Below, piece after piece: positions 56,862-64,000 of a DNA stretch of 64,000 nt. The stretch spans positions 3,906,001 through 3,970,000 of the forward strand of contig NZ_PJMQ01000001.1 of NCBI RefSeq assembly GCF_002846335.1. The letters are read 5' to 3'. A program made the translations under genes and the position numbers. Under the pieces are notes generated by a model. That model was not told the origin of the DNA. It was given only the letters and a program-made list of their open reading frames with translations, and made no database searches. How positions within the stretch are numbered: position 1 is the first letter of the stretch; each line of letters starts with the position of its first letter. Origin of the DNA: Janthinobacterium sp. 61 (GTDB lineage Bacteria > Pseudomonadota > Gammaproteobacteria > Burkholderiales > Burkholderiaceae_D).

Positions 56862-57884
56862 CTATTTGCTCATGGCCTTGTTCCACTGCGTCATCCAGTT
56901 GCTGCGCTGCTTGAGGATGGTTTCCGGCTTGACGAACTTCAGCGAGCTGATTTGATCGGCGCCATAAGTATTGAATTGCGCGGCCGCCACCGACAGGCGC
57001 ACGTCCTTGTTGACGGGCGAATCGACCAAGTTGGTCGCCAGCTGCGTCTGCACTTCCTTGGACAGCCAGAAATCCATCAGCTGATATGCCAGGTCCGCAT
57101 TCTTCGAGCCGGCAACGATGCCCATCACGTTCATGCCGGCCGCCTGGCCTTCGGCCGGGATGCTCCATTTCAGGGGCAGACCCGTCTTGAGCATTTGCGA
57201 CCAGGTGAAGCGCGCCACGGGCGCGGCCCAGATTTCATCCTGGGCGAACAGGGCGGCCAGCTGCGCGCTGTTCTTCGAGAACGTGACGACGTTGCCCTTC
57301 ATGCCGACGATCTTGGCAAAACCGGTCGCGTAGTCGTCCGTCTTGCCGCCCCAGGCCGCATCGGCCATGCGCAGCATCAAGGGGCCCTGCGTGGTGCTCA
57401 CGTCGGGGAAGGCCACGCGGCCCTTCAGTTCGGGGCGCCACAGGTCCTTCCAGGACGTCAGCGGGGCGATCTTGTCGCTGCGGTACACCAGGCCGACCGA
57501 ATACAGCGTGTAGCCGACGGCGTAGTTGCCGCCGATGGGGTTTTTCGCCACGTCATACAAGGCTTTGTAATTGCTCAGCTTGGAGTAATCCATGGGCTGG
57601 ATGACGCCCTTTTGCGCCGCTTCCAGCATGCCGGAATCGGACAGCAGTACCAGGTCGATCACCGGGTTCTTGCTGTGCACCACCAGCTTGGCGATGCGGT
57701 CTGCGTTATTCCCCGTTTCCACCTTGATATCGCAACCGCATTTGGCCTTGAACGGCTCGTACACATACTTCATGAACAAGGGTTGGGCAATCGGATAGGC
57801 CGAAATGACCAGCTCGCGTTTTTCCGCGTGGGCGGCGTTGGCCAGCAAGCCTAGGCTCAACGCCAACATGAGGTGCTTTTTCAA
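56862..57884 (-). CDS. ABC transporter periplasmic substrate-binding protein (family 1 type)
   Basis: A 340-residue protein with a Sec signal peptide (MKKHLMLALSLGLLANAAHA, cleaved after residue 20). The mature part resembles iron-, polyamine- and thiamine-binding proteins: YEPFKAKCGCDIKVETGNNADRIAKL, VIDLVLLSDSGMLEAAQKG, WKDLWRPELKGRVAFPD, GSKNADLAYQLMDFWLSKEVQTQLA. The CGC near residue 50 is unusual and could form a disulfide. The ligand is inferred from context as a nucleoside or base. It lies 57 bp after a porin gene on the same strand. Confidence 0.9.
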   Translation of the reverse strand: MKKHLMLALSLGLLANAAHAEKRELVISAYPIAQPLFMKYVYEPFKAKCGCDIKVETGNNADRIAKLVVHSKNPVIDLVLLSDSGMLEAAQKGVIQPMDYSKLSNYKALYDVAKNPIGGNYAVGYTLYSVGLVYRSDKIAPLTSWKDLWRPELKGRVAFPDVSTTQGPLMLRMADAAWGGKTDDYATGFAKIVGMKGNVVTFSKNSAQLAALFAQDEIWAAPVARFTWSQMLKTGLPLKWSIPAEGQAAGMNVMGIVAGSKNADLAYQLMDFWLSKEVQTQLATNLVDSPVNKDVRLSVAAAQFNTYGADQISSLKFVKPETILKQRSNWMTQWNKAMSK

Positions 57885-57941
57885 GATGCTTCCTTTCAGG
57901 GGACGGCGCTGCGGGACAGCGCCTGTAAAGATGAATCAGAC

Positions 57942-59057
57942 TCAGAAATAATGTCGCATGCCGACGATCAGGACACTTTGCGTCTTGCCGCCGGAGGCGC
58001 CGAAGCCGAACACGCGGGCGAACGTCGCATCGCCGGCCGCTTTCTGATAGCTCCAGGTGACGGCGACGTCGGTGCGCTTGGACAGGAAGTAATCGGCCTG
58101 GAAGTTGACCTGATGCCATTTCGGCGTCTTGTTGATCACGTCGTATTTACCGGTGGTATAGAAATACGACGCGCCCAGGTTCAGCGCTTCGGTCAGCTTG
58201 TGGTTCACGTTCAGATCCACGTTTTGCAGGGTCAGATTGCTTTGATCCAGGTAGTGGTAGCGCACGTTGGTGTACAGTGCGCCAAACTTGGTCCTGCCCA
58301 CATTATAAAAGCCTCCCGTGCCGGCGATGGCCTGGCTGTCCACGCCGGCGCCCTTGACGGCGCTCTTGTTGAAGATCAACAGGGAACTGCCATAGTCGTT
58401 GCCGATGGCGCCATTCGGCGCATCCGGGCTGTTCGGGTGGTCCATCTTGGTATAGGCGACGGCCCAGCTGAAGGCATCGACTTTGTAGCCGGCACCCATG
58501 CTGTAGACGCGGTTGCGGTTGGAGTCAGCCGGATTTTCGCTGAAACCGTACAAGCCCGTGAACGAGAGGTTGCTGATGTTCGGGCTGACATACTTGACGG
58601 CGTTTTGCACGCGCAGGTTGTTGTAGCCATTGTCGTTGTCGCCGATGTGCACGCCGTTACTGGCGATGACCACCGGGCCCAGCAAGTCCTTGACGGCTTC
58701 GTACTGGCGGCCCAGGGTCAGGGTGCCCTTGTCATTGCTCGACAGGCCCACATACGACTGGCGGCCGAACAAACGGCCGCTTTGCGCAGCCGTGCCCGTC
58801 ATGACGTTAAAACCGTTTTCCAGCACGAAGATAGCCTTCGTGCCGTCGCCCAGGTCTTCCTGGCCGCGGAAACCGATGCGCGGATTCTGATTCGTGCCGC
58901 TCAGCGCATGCGTGCGGCTGCCGTTACCCTCGTCCGACACATAGCCGATACCGGCCGACAGCAAACCATACACTTGCACGCTGCTTTGCGCCTGCGCTGC
59001 GCCCTGCGCAGCCAGCAAGCCGCCCACCACCATCGTTCCAGTCATCCATTTGTTCAT
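57942..59057 (-). CDS. Gram-negative trimeric porin
   Basis: A 371-residue outer-membrane porin of the 16-strand betaproteobacterial type. The signal peptide is MNKWMTGTMVVGGLLAAQGAAQA. SSVQVYGLLSAGIGYVSD starts the first strand, RIGFRGQEDLGDGTKAIFVLENGFN and RLFGRQSYVGLSSNDKGTLTLGRQY give the constriction region, and the protein ends in the assembly signal MRHYF. The ATG at 59057 follows AGGGTGG. It is the first gene of the importer/nucleoside run and probably lets the substrate cross the outer membrane. Confidence 0.93.
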   Translation of the reverse strand: MNKWMTGTMVVGGLLAAQGAAQAQSSVQVYGLLSAGIGYVSDEGNGSRTHALSGTNQNPRIGFRGQEDLGDGTKAIFVLENGFNVMTGTAAQSGRLFGRQSYVGLSSNDKGTLTLGRQYEAVKDLLGPVVIASNGVHIGDNDNGYNNLRVQNAVKYVSPNISNLSFTGLYGFSENPADSNRNRVYSMGAGYKVDAFSWAVAYTKMDHPNSPDAPNGAIGNDYGSSLLIFNKSAVKGAGVDSQAIAGTGGFYNVGRTKFGALYTNVRYHYLDQSNLTLQNVDLNVNHKLTEALNLGASYFYTTGKYDVINKTPKWHQVNFQADYFLSKRTDVAVTWSYQKAAGDATFARVFGFGASGGKTQSVLIVGMRHYF

Positions 59058-59259
59058 CGCCGCCACCCTAAAAAAGAATAAACCCTGAGTTTTTTTCGAA
59101 TTATTTTATTGATGCGCCCCTTGCCTGGCGCGTCGCAGCGAGTGCCGGCGCCGCATTCCAGGCTCTTCTCCTGAATATTGTTGCTTTCAAGACAAGTAAG
59201 GACCAGTCCAGAATATGGTAAATTGCGGGATAAGAAAATTTGTTTATTTTTATAAATCC

Positions 59260-59274
59260 ATTACTTTTTCTAAT
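59260..59274. promoter_or_regulatory. ATTA-N7-TAAT site upstream of the LysR gene
   Basis: This 15-bp motif fits the T-N11-A LysR box and ends 11 bp before the LysR start, in the AT-rich 228-bp gap shared with the porin operon. Autorepression is plausible; no binding evidence. Confidence 0.4.
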
Positions 59275-59285
59275 AAGCAAAGCCC

Positions 59286-60203
59286 ATGCATGAACTGAGC
59301 AAGAAGATTTCCTTACGACATTTGCAAGCGTTTTCCACCTTAGCCCGGGTAAACAGCTTCAGCAAGGCCGCACAAGAATTGTGCGTGACCCAGCCGGCCC
59401 TCAGCGCGTCGATCAAGCTGCTGGAAAATCAACTGGGAAAAAAGTTGTTTAACCGCACAACCCACCAGCTGGAATTGACACGCGAAGGCAAGCTGGCGCT
59501 CGATTACGCCACGCATTTATTGAATACGGCGAGCAACACTTTTGCCGATATCCAGCGCGCCATCGGCAGCGGCCGGCACCGCATCCGCATCGGCGCGATT
59601 CCGTCGGCCATGGCGATGACGGCCGTAGTGGTGGCGCGCTACAGCGAGCAACATGGCGATGAAGTGGAAATCGTCCTGTCGGACATGCCCAATGACGGCT
59701 TGCTGCATGCGCTGCATTCGGGCCAGCTGGACTTTTGCGTGGGCATCGAGGTGCCCGGTTCCGTCTCGCTGGAAAGCGTGGGCCTGTTCGAAGACGAGCT
59801 GGTGCTGGTGACGGCGGGACGCCATGCGCTGGCGCCGCTCAAGGAAGTACGCTGGGAGCAGCTGGCCGGGCAGGAAATCGTCGTCTTTACCAAAGGCAGC
59901 ATCTGGGAGTTCGCCTCGAGCGCGCTGCGCCAGCATGGCTTGAGCCCGTCGAGCCTGTATCAGATGATACACAGCGAGTCGCTGTATGGCGTGGTGCGCG
60001 CCGGCATCGCCGTGGGCATCATGCCCAGCCTGTACACGACTTTCCTCAACGACGAGGATCTGCATGTGGCGCCGCTGCGCCAGCCCACCTGCAAGCGCAA
60101 GATCGCCTTGATGCGGCGCAATGAAATCAGCCGCAACCACCATGTGGACGACTGTTTTTCAGCGCTGCGCAAAGATTTACAACAGGTCGACCAGTGGTTT
60201 TGA
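59286..60203 (+). CDS. LysR family regulator divergent from the nucleoside uptake locus
   Basis: A 305-residue LysR protein. The helix-turn-helix is ISLRHLQAFSTLARVNSFSKAAQELCVTQPALSASIKLLENQLGKKLF. The effector domain starts at HRIRIGAIPSAMAMTAVVV and includes LDFCVGIEVPG and VVRAGIAVGIMPSLY. It is the only regulator beside the porin-ABC-hydrolase-deaminase run and is transcribed away from it, so it is the natural candidate for its control. It ends 86 bp before the convergent rsmA stop. Confidence 0.9.
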   Translation: MHELSKKISLRHLQAFSTLARVNSFSKAAQELCVTQPALSASIKLLENQLGKKLFNRTTHQLELTREGKLALDYATHLLNTASNTFADIQRAIGSGRHRIRIGAIPSAMAMTAVVVARYSEQHGDEVEIVLSDMPNDGLLHALHSGQLDFCVGIEVPGSVSLESVGLFEDELVLVTAGRHALAPLKEVRWEQLAGQEIVVFTKGSIWEFASSALRQHGLSPSSLYQMIHSESLYGVVRAGIAVGIMPSLYTTFLNDEDLHVAPLRQPTCKRKIALMRRNEISRNHHVDDCFSALRKDLQQVDQWF

Positions 60204-60266
60204 TTGTCACTGCCGGCGTCAGCCCCCAGCTCACGTCGACGCCTGCTCCGACGCTAATGGTGGAGA

Positions 60267-60278
60267 GGGTCTGACCCC
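60267..60278. repeat. GGGTCTGACCCC, half copy of the 27190 repeat
   Basis: The same 12-base unit as at 27190 lies here in the opposite orientation and without its inverted partner, in the gap between the LysR gene and rsmA. Confidence 0.5.
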
Positions 60279-60289
60279 GGCCGTTGAGA

Positions 60290-61069
60290 TTACTGCGGTA
60301 CCTTGAGCAAATTGGCCAGCGCCACGTATTGCTCCAGGCCCACGGTTTCCGGACGCTTGGTCGGGTCGATGCCGGCTGCCTTGATCTGCTCTTCCGTAAA
60401 CATGCCGGCCAGGCAGTTGCGGATCACCTTGCGGCGCTGCGAGAAGGCCTTCATGACCACCGCTTCCAGGGTGGCCTGGTCGCAGGCCATGCGCTCGGCC
60501 ACGGGGATCATGCGCACGATGGCCGATTCCACTTTCGGCGGCGGATCGAAGGCCGTCGGCGGCACGATGAACATCAAGGTCATGTCATAGCGCCATTGCA
60601 GCATCACGGACAGGCGGCCATACGCCTTGCTGCCCGGCTCGGCCACCATGCGTTCGACGACCTCCTTTTGCAGCATGAAATGCTGGTCTTTCACCAGCGG
60701 CGCGAAGTCCGCCAGGTGGAACAGCAGGGGGCTGGAAATGTTGTACGGCAAGTTGCCCACGATGCGCAACTTTTCGCCGGCCGGCACGGGGATTTGCGCA
60801 AAATCGAATTTCAGCGCGTCGCCCGAGTGGATCGTCAGCTTGGCCGGATTGAAGGTTTTTTCCAGGCGCACGATCAGGTCGCGGTCCAGTTCCACCACAT
60901 GCATCTGCTTCAGGTGACGCAACAATTGCTCCGTCATGGCGCCCAGGCCAGGGCCAATCTCGACCATGGCATCGTCCGCCTGCGGCGCGATGGCGGCCGT
61001 GATGTCGTCGAGGACGAAGCGGTCATGCAGGAAGTTCTGGCCAAAGCGTTTGCGGGCAACGTGTTTCAT
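60290..61069 (-). CDS. rsmA: 16S rRNA dimethyladenosine transferase (KsgA)
   Basis: A 259-residue SAM enzyme that dimethylates A1518 and A1519 of 16S rRNA during 30S maturation. [17 protein letters not shown] is the N-terminal signature. [18 protein letters not shown] is SAM motif I, and the catalytic motif IV is [33 protein letters not shown] and RRKVIRNCL follow. It closes the lptD-surA-pdxA-rsmA run, 51 bp after pdxA, as in many beta- and gammaproteobacteria. Confidence 0.97.
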   Translation of the reverse strand: MKHVARKRFGQNFLHDRFVLDDITAAIAPQADDAMVEIGPGLGAMTEQLLRHLKQMHVVELDRDLIVRLEKTFNPAKLTIHSGDALKFDFAQIPVPAGEKLRIVGNLPYNISSPLLFHLADFAPLVKDQHFMLQKEVVERMVAEPGSKAYGRLSVMLQWRYDMTLMFIVPPTAFDPPPKVESAIVRMIPVAERMACDQATLEAVVMKAFSQRRKVIRNCLAGMFTEEQIKAAGIDPTKRPETVGLEQYVALANLLKVPQ

Positions 61070-61120
61070 ATTCTGTTTTTCTATTCTAAAGGCGGTGTAG
61101 CGGGGTAAAACCGGTGGGTA

Positions 61121-62170
61121 TCAGGCGCGGGTGCTGGCGCGCAGCATGTCGAGCGCCGTTTGCAGGGCCTGCTCCATGCTGTGGCAATCGGCCAGCCCCA
61201 ACCCTTGCGCGGCCAGATCCAGCGCCGTGCCATGGTCGACCGAGGTGCGGATCAGTGGCAAGCCCAGTGTGATATTGATGCCGCGCCCGAAGGTCGCGTA
61301 TTTCAGCACGGGCAAGCCCTGGTCGTGGTACATGGCCAGCACGCAGTCTGCGTCGGCCAGATATTTGTGCTGGAACAAGGTGTCGGCCGGAAACGGCCCG
61401 CGCGCATCAATGCCGCGCGCTTGCGCCGCAGCGATCGCCGGGGTGATGACATCGATTTCCTCGCGCCCCAGGTAACCGCCCTCGCCCGCGTGCGGGTTCA
61501 GGCCAGTCACCAGGATGCGCGGCGCGGCGATGCCGAATTTCTGTTGCAGGTCTGCCTGGAGGATATCCAAGGTGACGGCCAGGCTGTCCATGGTAATGGC
61601 AGCGGACACGTCCTTCAAGGGCAGATGGGTGGTGGCCAGCGCCACGCGCAGGGTCGGTTCGCCGTGCCCCGGTTCGCCGGCCAGCATCATCACCACCTGC
61701 GGCGTACCGGTTTTTTCTGCCAGGTACTCCGTATGGCCGGAAAAGGCCACGCCGGCGTCGTTGATCGTGCTCTTTTGCAAGGGCGCAGTGACCATGGCGC
61801 CAAACCAGCCGGCCTGGACACCTTCCACGGCCGCGTCCAGGGTAGCGAGCACGGAACGCCCATTTTCCTTGTCCAGCACGCCAGGGATGACATTGTTAAC
61901 AGTGGGAATATCGATCACGGCCAGGCGACCGGGTCCGAACTGGGGCAGGCCGTTGTTGCGCACGGCTTGCAGCGACAGCGCCGCCAGGCGAATCTCCGGG
62001 TCGATCAGGCTGGCCGTCAGCGCCAGGAAGGCGGCGTCGCCCAGCAAGATACAGTTGACTTCATGCCGCATGGCCCAGGCGGCGCGGATCGAAATTTCCG
62101 GACCGACGCCGGCCGGTTCGCCACAGGTAATGGCGATGGCCGGGCGGCGTGCAAGGGGCAAGTTACTCAT
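61121..62170 (-). CDS. pdxA: 4-hydroxythreonine-4-phosphate dehydrogenase
   Basis: A 349-residue metal-dependent NAD(P) enzyme of pyridoxal 5'-phosphate synthesis. [13 protein letters not shown] opens the fold. [27 protein letters not shown] with a metal His, [15 protein letters not shown] and [43 protein letters not shown] are all diagnostic. The ATG at 62170 gives the normal [15 protein letters not shown] start; an earlier start would overlap the surA end. It begins 19 bp after surA. Confidence 0.97.
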   Translation of the reverse strand: MSNLPLARRPAIAITCGEPAGVGPEISIRAAWAMRHEVNCILLGDAAFLALTASLIDPEIRLAALSLQAVRNNGLPQFGPGRLAVIDIPTVNNVIPGVLDKENGRSVLATLDAAVEGVQAGWFGAMVTAPLQKSTINDAGVAFSGHTEYLAEKTGTPQVVMMLAGEPGHGEPTLRVALATTHLPLKDVSAAITMDSLAVTLDILQADLQQKFGIAAPRILVTGLNPHAGEGGYLGREEIDVITPAIAAAQARGIDARGPFPADTLFQHKYLADADCVLAMYHDQGLPVLKYATFGRGINITLGLPLIRTSVDHGTALDLAAQGLGLADCHSMEQALQTALDMLRASTRA

Positions 62171-62189
62171 GCGCAAATAGTCGGCAGCA

Positions 62190-63617
62190 TTACTGGTCTT
62201 CCGCGCGGAATTCAACGTAGGCGCGGTCGCGCACTTCACGCGCCCAGTTTTCCGTCGCCTCTTCCAGTTTGCGTTCGCGCAAGGCGTTGCGCGCTGCGCT
62301 GCGCTGCTTCTCTTTCGAGACGTCGTCGCTCTTGCGTTCCAGCACTTCGATCAGGTGGAAGCCAAAGCTCGATTCGATCGGCTGGCTCACTTCGCCCGGT
62401 TTCAGCGCATTCATCGCCGTTTCGAATTCCGGCACGGTGTCGCCTGGATACAGCCAACCCAGGTCGCCGCCCTTGGCCGCCGAACCGTCGTTCGAGAACA
62501 AACGGGCCAGGTCTTCGAACTTGGCAGCCTTGTTATCAAGACGCTCTTTCAATTCCAACAATTTGCGCTTTGCTTCGGCAGCCGACAAGGTCGGCGTAAT
62601 TTTCAGCAAAATGTGGCGGGCATGCGTCTGCTGTACGGCAGCGACGGCTTGCGCTTCGGCTGCGCTGCGACGGTCCACCAGCTTCAGGATGTGGAAACCT
62701 GTGTTGCTCTTGATGATAGGCGTGATCTGGCCAGGTTTCAATTTCACCAATTGTTCCGTGAACAGAGGTGGCAAGCGGTCGCTATGGCGCCAGCCAATAT
62801 CGCCGCCACTCAGCGCATCGCTGGCGTCGGAATAGGTGGCGGCCATCTTGGCAAAATCGGCGCCCGTGCGCAACTGTCGGCTGACTTCTTCGGCGCGCGC
62901 GCGGCGCGCGGCGATCTGTTCCGGGCTGGAGTTTTCCGGAATACGCACGAGAATCTGCGCCAGATTCAACTCGACCTGTTCGCTGGCCGCCGCTTTTTCC
63001 GCTTCCAGGAAGTTATCCACTTCGGAATCGGAAATCTGGATCTTGGCGTCGACTTCATGCTCGCGCAAGCGCTGCATGATGATTTCATCGCGGATTTCCT
63101 CGCGGAAGGTCGCAAACGGCGTGCCTTCTTTTTCCATCTGGTTGCGCAACTCTTGCACCGTCATTTTTTGCTGTTCAGCAATACGGCCAATCGCGCGGTC
63201 CAGGGTCAGGTCATCCACGCGCACGCCCATTTCCTTGGCCAGCTGCATTTGTGCGCGTTCAACGATCATGCGCTCCAGCAATTGACGACGCAGGTCGGCG
63301 GGATCGGGCAAAGGCACGTTCTGCGCCTTCATGCGCTGCTCCACGCTCTTGATACGGGCTTTCACTTCATTGCGCGTGATGACGTCGTCATTGACGACGA
63401 CGGCGATAGAATCGATGGTCTGGCCGCTGCTTGAGGCCGGTGGCGTGAAGCCCTTGACCGGTGCAACTGCCGCGGCAGCGGGCTTGGCCGCAGGCGCTGG
63501 CGCAGCCTGTTGCGCCCAGACACTACTGGCCGTGGCGCCGGAAATGGCGCACAACAAAACCGTTGCAATTTTGAGTTGGTGCATACTGGCATTACGCATA
63601 ATGTGTAGAGCGCTCAT
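62190..63617 (-). CDS. surA: Periplasmic chaperone/peptidyl-prolyl isomerase SurA
   Basis: A 475-residue periplasmic protein that guides outer-membrane proteins to the BAM complex. The signal peptide is [21 protein letters not shown], followed by a Pro/Ala-rich stretch of about 25 residues absent in E. coli. The N-terminal chaperone core ([38 protein letters not shown]) precedes two parvulin domains, at about 225-330 ([15 protein letters not shown]) and 335-440 ([17 protein letters not shown]). A C-terminal helix follows ([25 protein letters not shown]). The start could also be at 63599 or 63584. Confidence 0.96.
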   Translation of the reverse strand: MSALHIMRNASMHQLKIATVLLCAISGATASSVWAQQAAPAPAAKPAAAAVAPVKGFTPPASSSGQTIDSIAVVVNDDVITRNEVKARIKSVEQRMKAQNVPLPDPADLRRQLLERMIVERAQMQLAKEMGVRVDDLTLDRAIGRIAEQQKMTVQELRNQMEKEGTPFATFREEIRDEIIMQRLREHEVDAKIQISDSEVDNFLEAEKAAASEQVELNLAQILVRIPENSSPEQIAARRARAEEVSRQLRTGADFAKMAATYSDASDALSGGDIGWRHSDRLPPLFTEQLVKLKPGQITPIIKSNTGFHILKLVDRRSAAEAQAVAAVQQTHARHILLKITPTLSAAEAKRKLLELKERLDNKAAKFEDLARLFSNDGSAAKGGDLGWLYPGDTVPEFETAMNALKPGEVSQPIESSFGFHLIEVLERKSDDVSKEKQRSAARNALRERKLEEATENWAREVRDRAYVEFRAEDQ

Positions 63618-63687
63618 GAGTTCGGGTGAATAAAAAAACCGGTTTGTGCCAGCGCCGGGAACACCGGCGGCGGCAACGGTGCCTATC

Positions 63688-64000
63688 TTAACGGAGTGGC
63701 TGGCTCAGTGCCTGGTAGCCAGGGATGGTTTTGGTAAATGTTTCCAGCCCATTCGCGCCCAGACCCAATCCATTCGACAGCCCAGTCAGTTCCAGCTGGA
63801 AGAAGATCGGCGTCGATGCCTTGTTGGCCGAGGTCACGAAACGCTGCGCCCCCATGCGGAACACCCAGCAGTCGCCCTTGTATTCCAGGCCGACCAGGCT
63901 TTCCAGCATGCGCCGGTCCAGCAGGGAGTAACTGATGCGTCCCACGCCATACAAGCGGTCCGTCAACGGCCATTGCGTCGACACTTCCGCATTGCGTATG
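63688..64000 (-). CDS. lptD: LPS-assembly protein LptD (C-terminal part, runs off the window)
   Basis: Only the last 103 or so residues are present; the gene continues beyond base 64000. They match the C-terminal strands of the LptD barrel: WPLTDRLYGVGRISYSLLDRRMLESLVGLEYKGDCWVFRMGAQRF, then FFQLELTGLSNGLGLGANGLETFTKTIPGY. LptD with LptE inserts LPS into the outer leaflet. Position just upstream of surA confirms the call. lptE is about 32 kb away in this window. Confidence 0.95.
   Translation of the reverse strand, partial: IRNAEVSTQWPLTDRLYGVGRISYSLLDRRMLESLVGLEYKGDCWVFRMGAQRFVTSANKASTPIFFQLELTGLSNGLGLGANGLETFTKTIPGYQALSQPLR

Overview
This 64-kb window is a GC-rich bacterial chromosome segment. 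Its gene orders are betaproteobacterial: divergent bamE/fur, lptD-surA-pdxA-rsmA, leuS-lptE-holA-proA, and divergent gcdR/gcdH-CoA-transferase. Protein style and repeat content suggest Oxalobacteraceae, most like Janthinobacterium or a close relative. That placement is inference; no 16S or ribosomal protein marker is present.

Layout. 1-10 kb: a truncated TetR gene, a GIN-type lipoprotein, a small YkgJ protein, a DeoR regulator with an MFS transporter, uppP, recQ, a HypT-like LysR gene and gdhA. gdhA is preceded by a long imperfect inverted repeat and followed by a dispersed structured repeat and a bidirectional terminator. 10.3-12.2 kb: galE and trmB. 12.3-15.3 kb: a small tRNA-anchored island. 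An intact tRNA-Gly(CCC) and a 47-bp copy of its 3' part flank a secreted ankyrin-repeat protein and a decayed IS21-type transposase fragment. 15.4-18.4 kb: a dead 3' end of a WbaP-like sugar transferase followed by rfbB-rfbA-rfbC, without rfbD. 18.4-24.4 kb: a tight three-gene signalling operon (HDOD-GAF-histidine kinase, REC-PAS-GGDEF-EAL regulator, 13-repeat SEL1 protein).

24.5-34 kb: a Bcr/CflA efflux gene, a THUMP RNA methyltransferase, a DsbA-fold isomerase, a HemJ-like membrane protein, proA, holA, lptE and leuS. 34-39 kb: an AraC regulator, a VOC protein, and glutarate catabolism (LysR, gcdH, CaiB-type CoA-transferase). 39-43.3 kb: an orphan barstar-like gene, dapB, bamE, fur, hrcA and a HAD phosphatase. 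43.5-44.8 kb: a tandem pair of paralogous lipoproteins. 44.9-52 kb: a valine/isobutyrate degradation operon (mmsA, acyl-CoA dehydrogenase, enoyl-CoA hydratase, 3-hydroxyisobutyryl-CoA hydrolase, mmsB), divergent from an ScfR/RamB-type regulator across a promoter rich in TTTGCA half-sites.

52-60.2 kb: a porin, a spermidine/putrescine-type ABC importer, a nucleoside hydrolase and an adenosine deaminase, all on one strand and divergent from a LysR gene. This looks like a nucleoside uptake and salvage locus. 60.3-64 kb: rsmA, pdxA, surA and the 3' end of lptD.

The strongest candidates for something new are the tRNA-Gly island, the HDOD-kinase/c-di-GMP/SEL1 operon, the polyamine-type importer tied to nucleoside salvage, the twin lipoproteins, and two structured intergenic elements: the covarying repeat at 10.1 and 45.9 kb, and the rod-like inverted repeat before gdhA.
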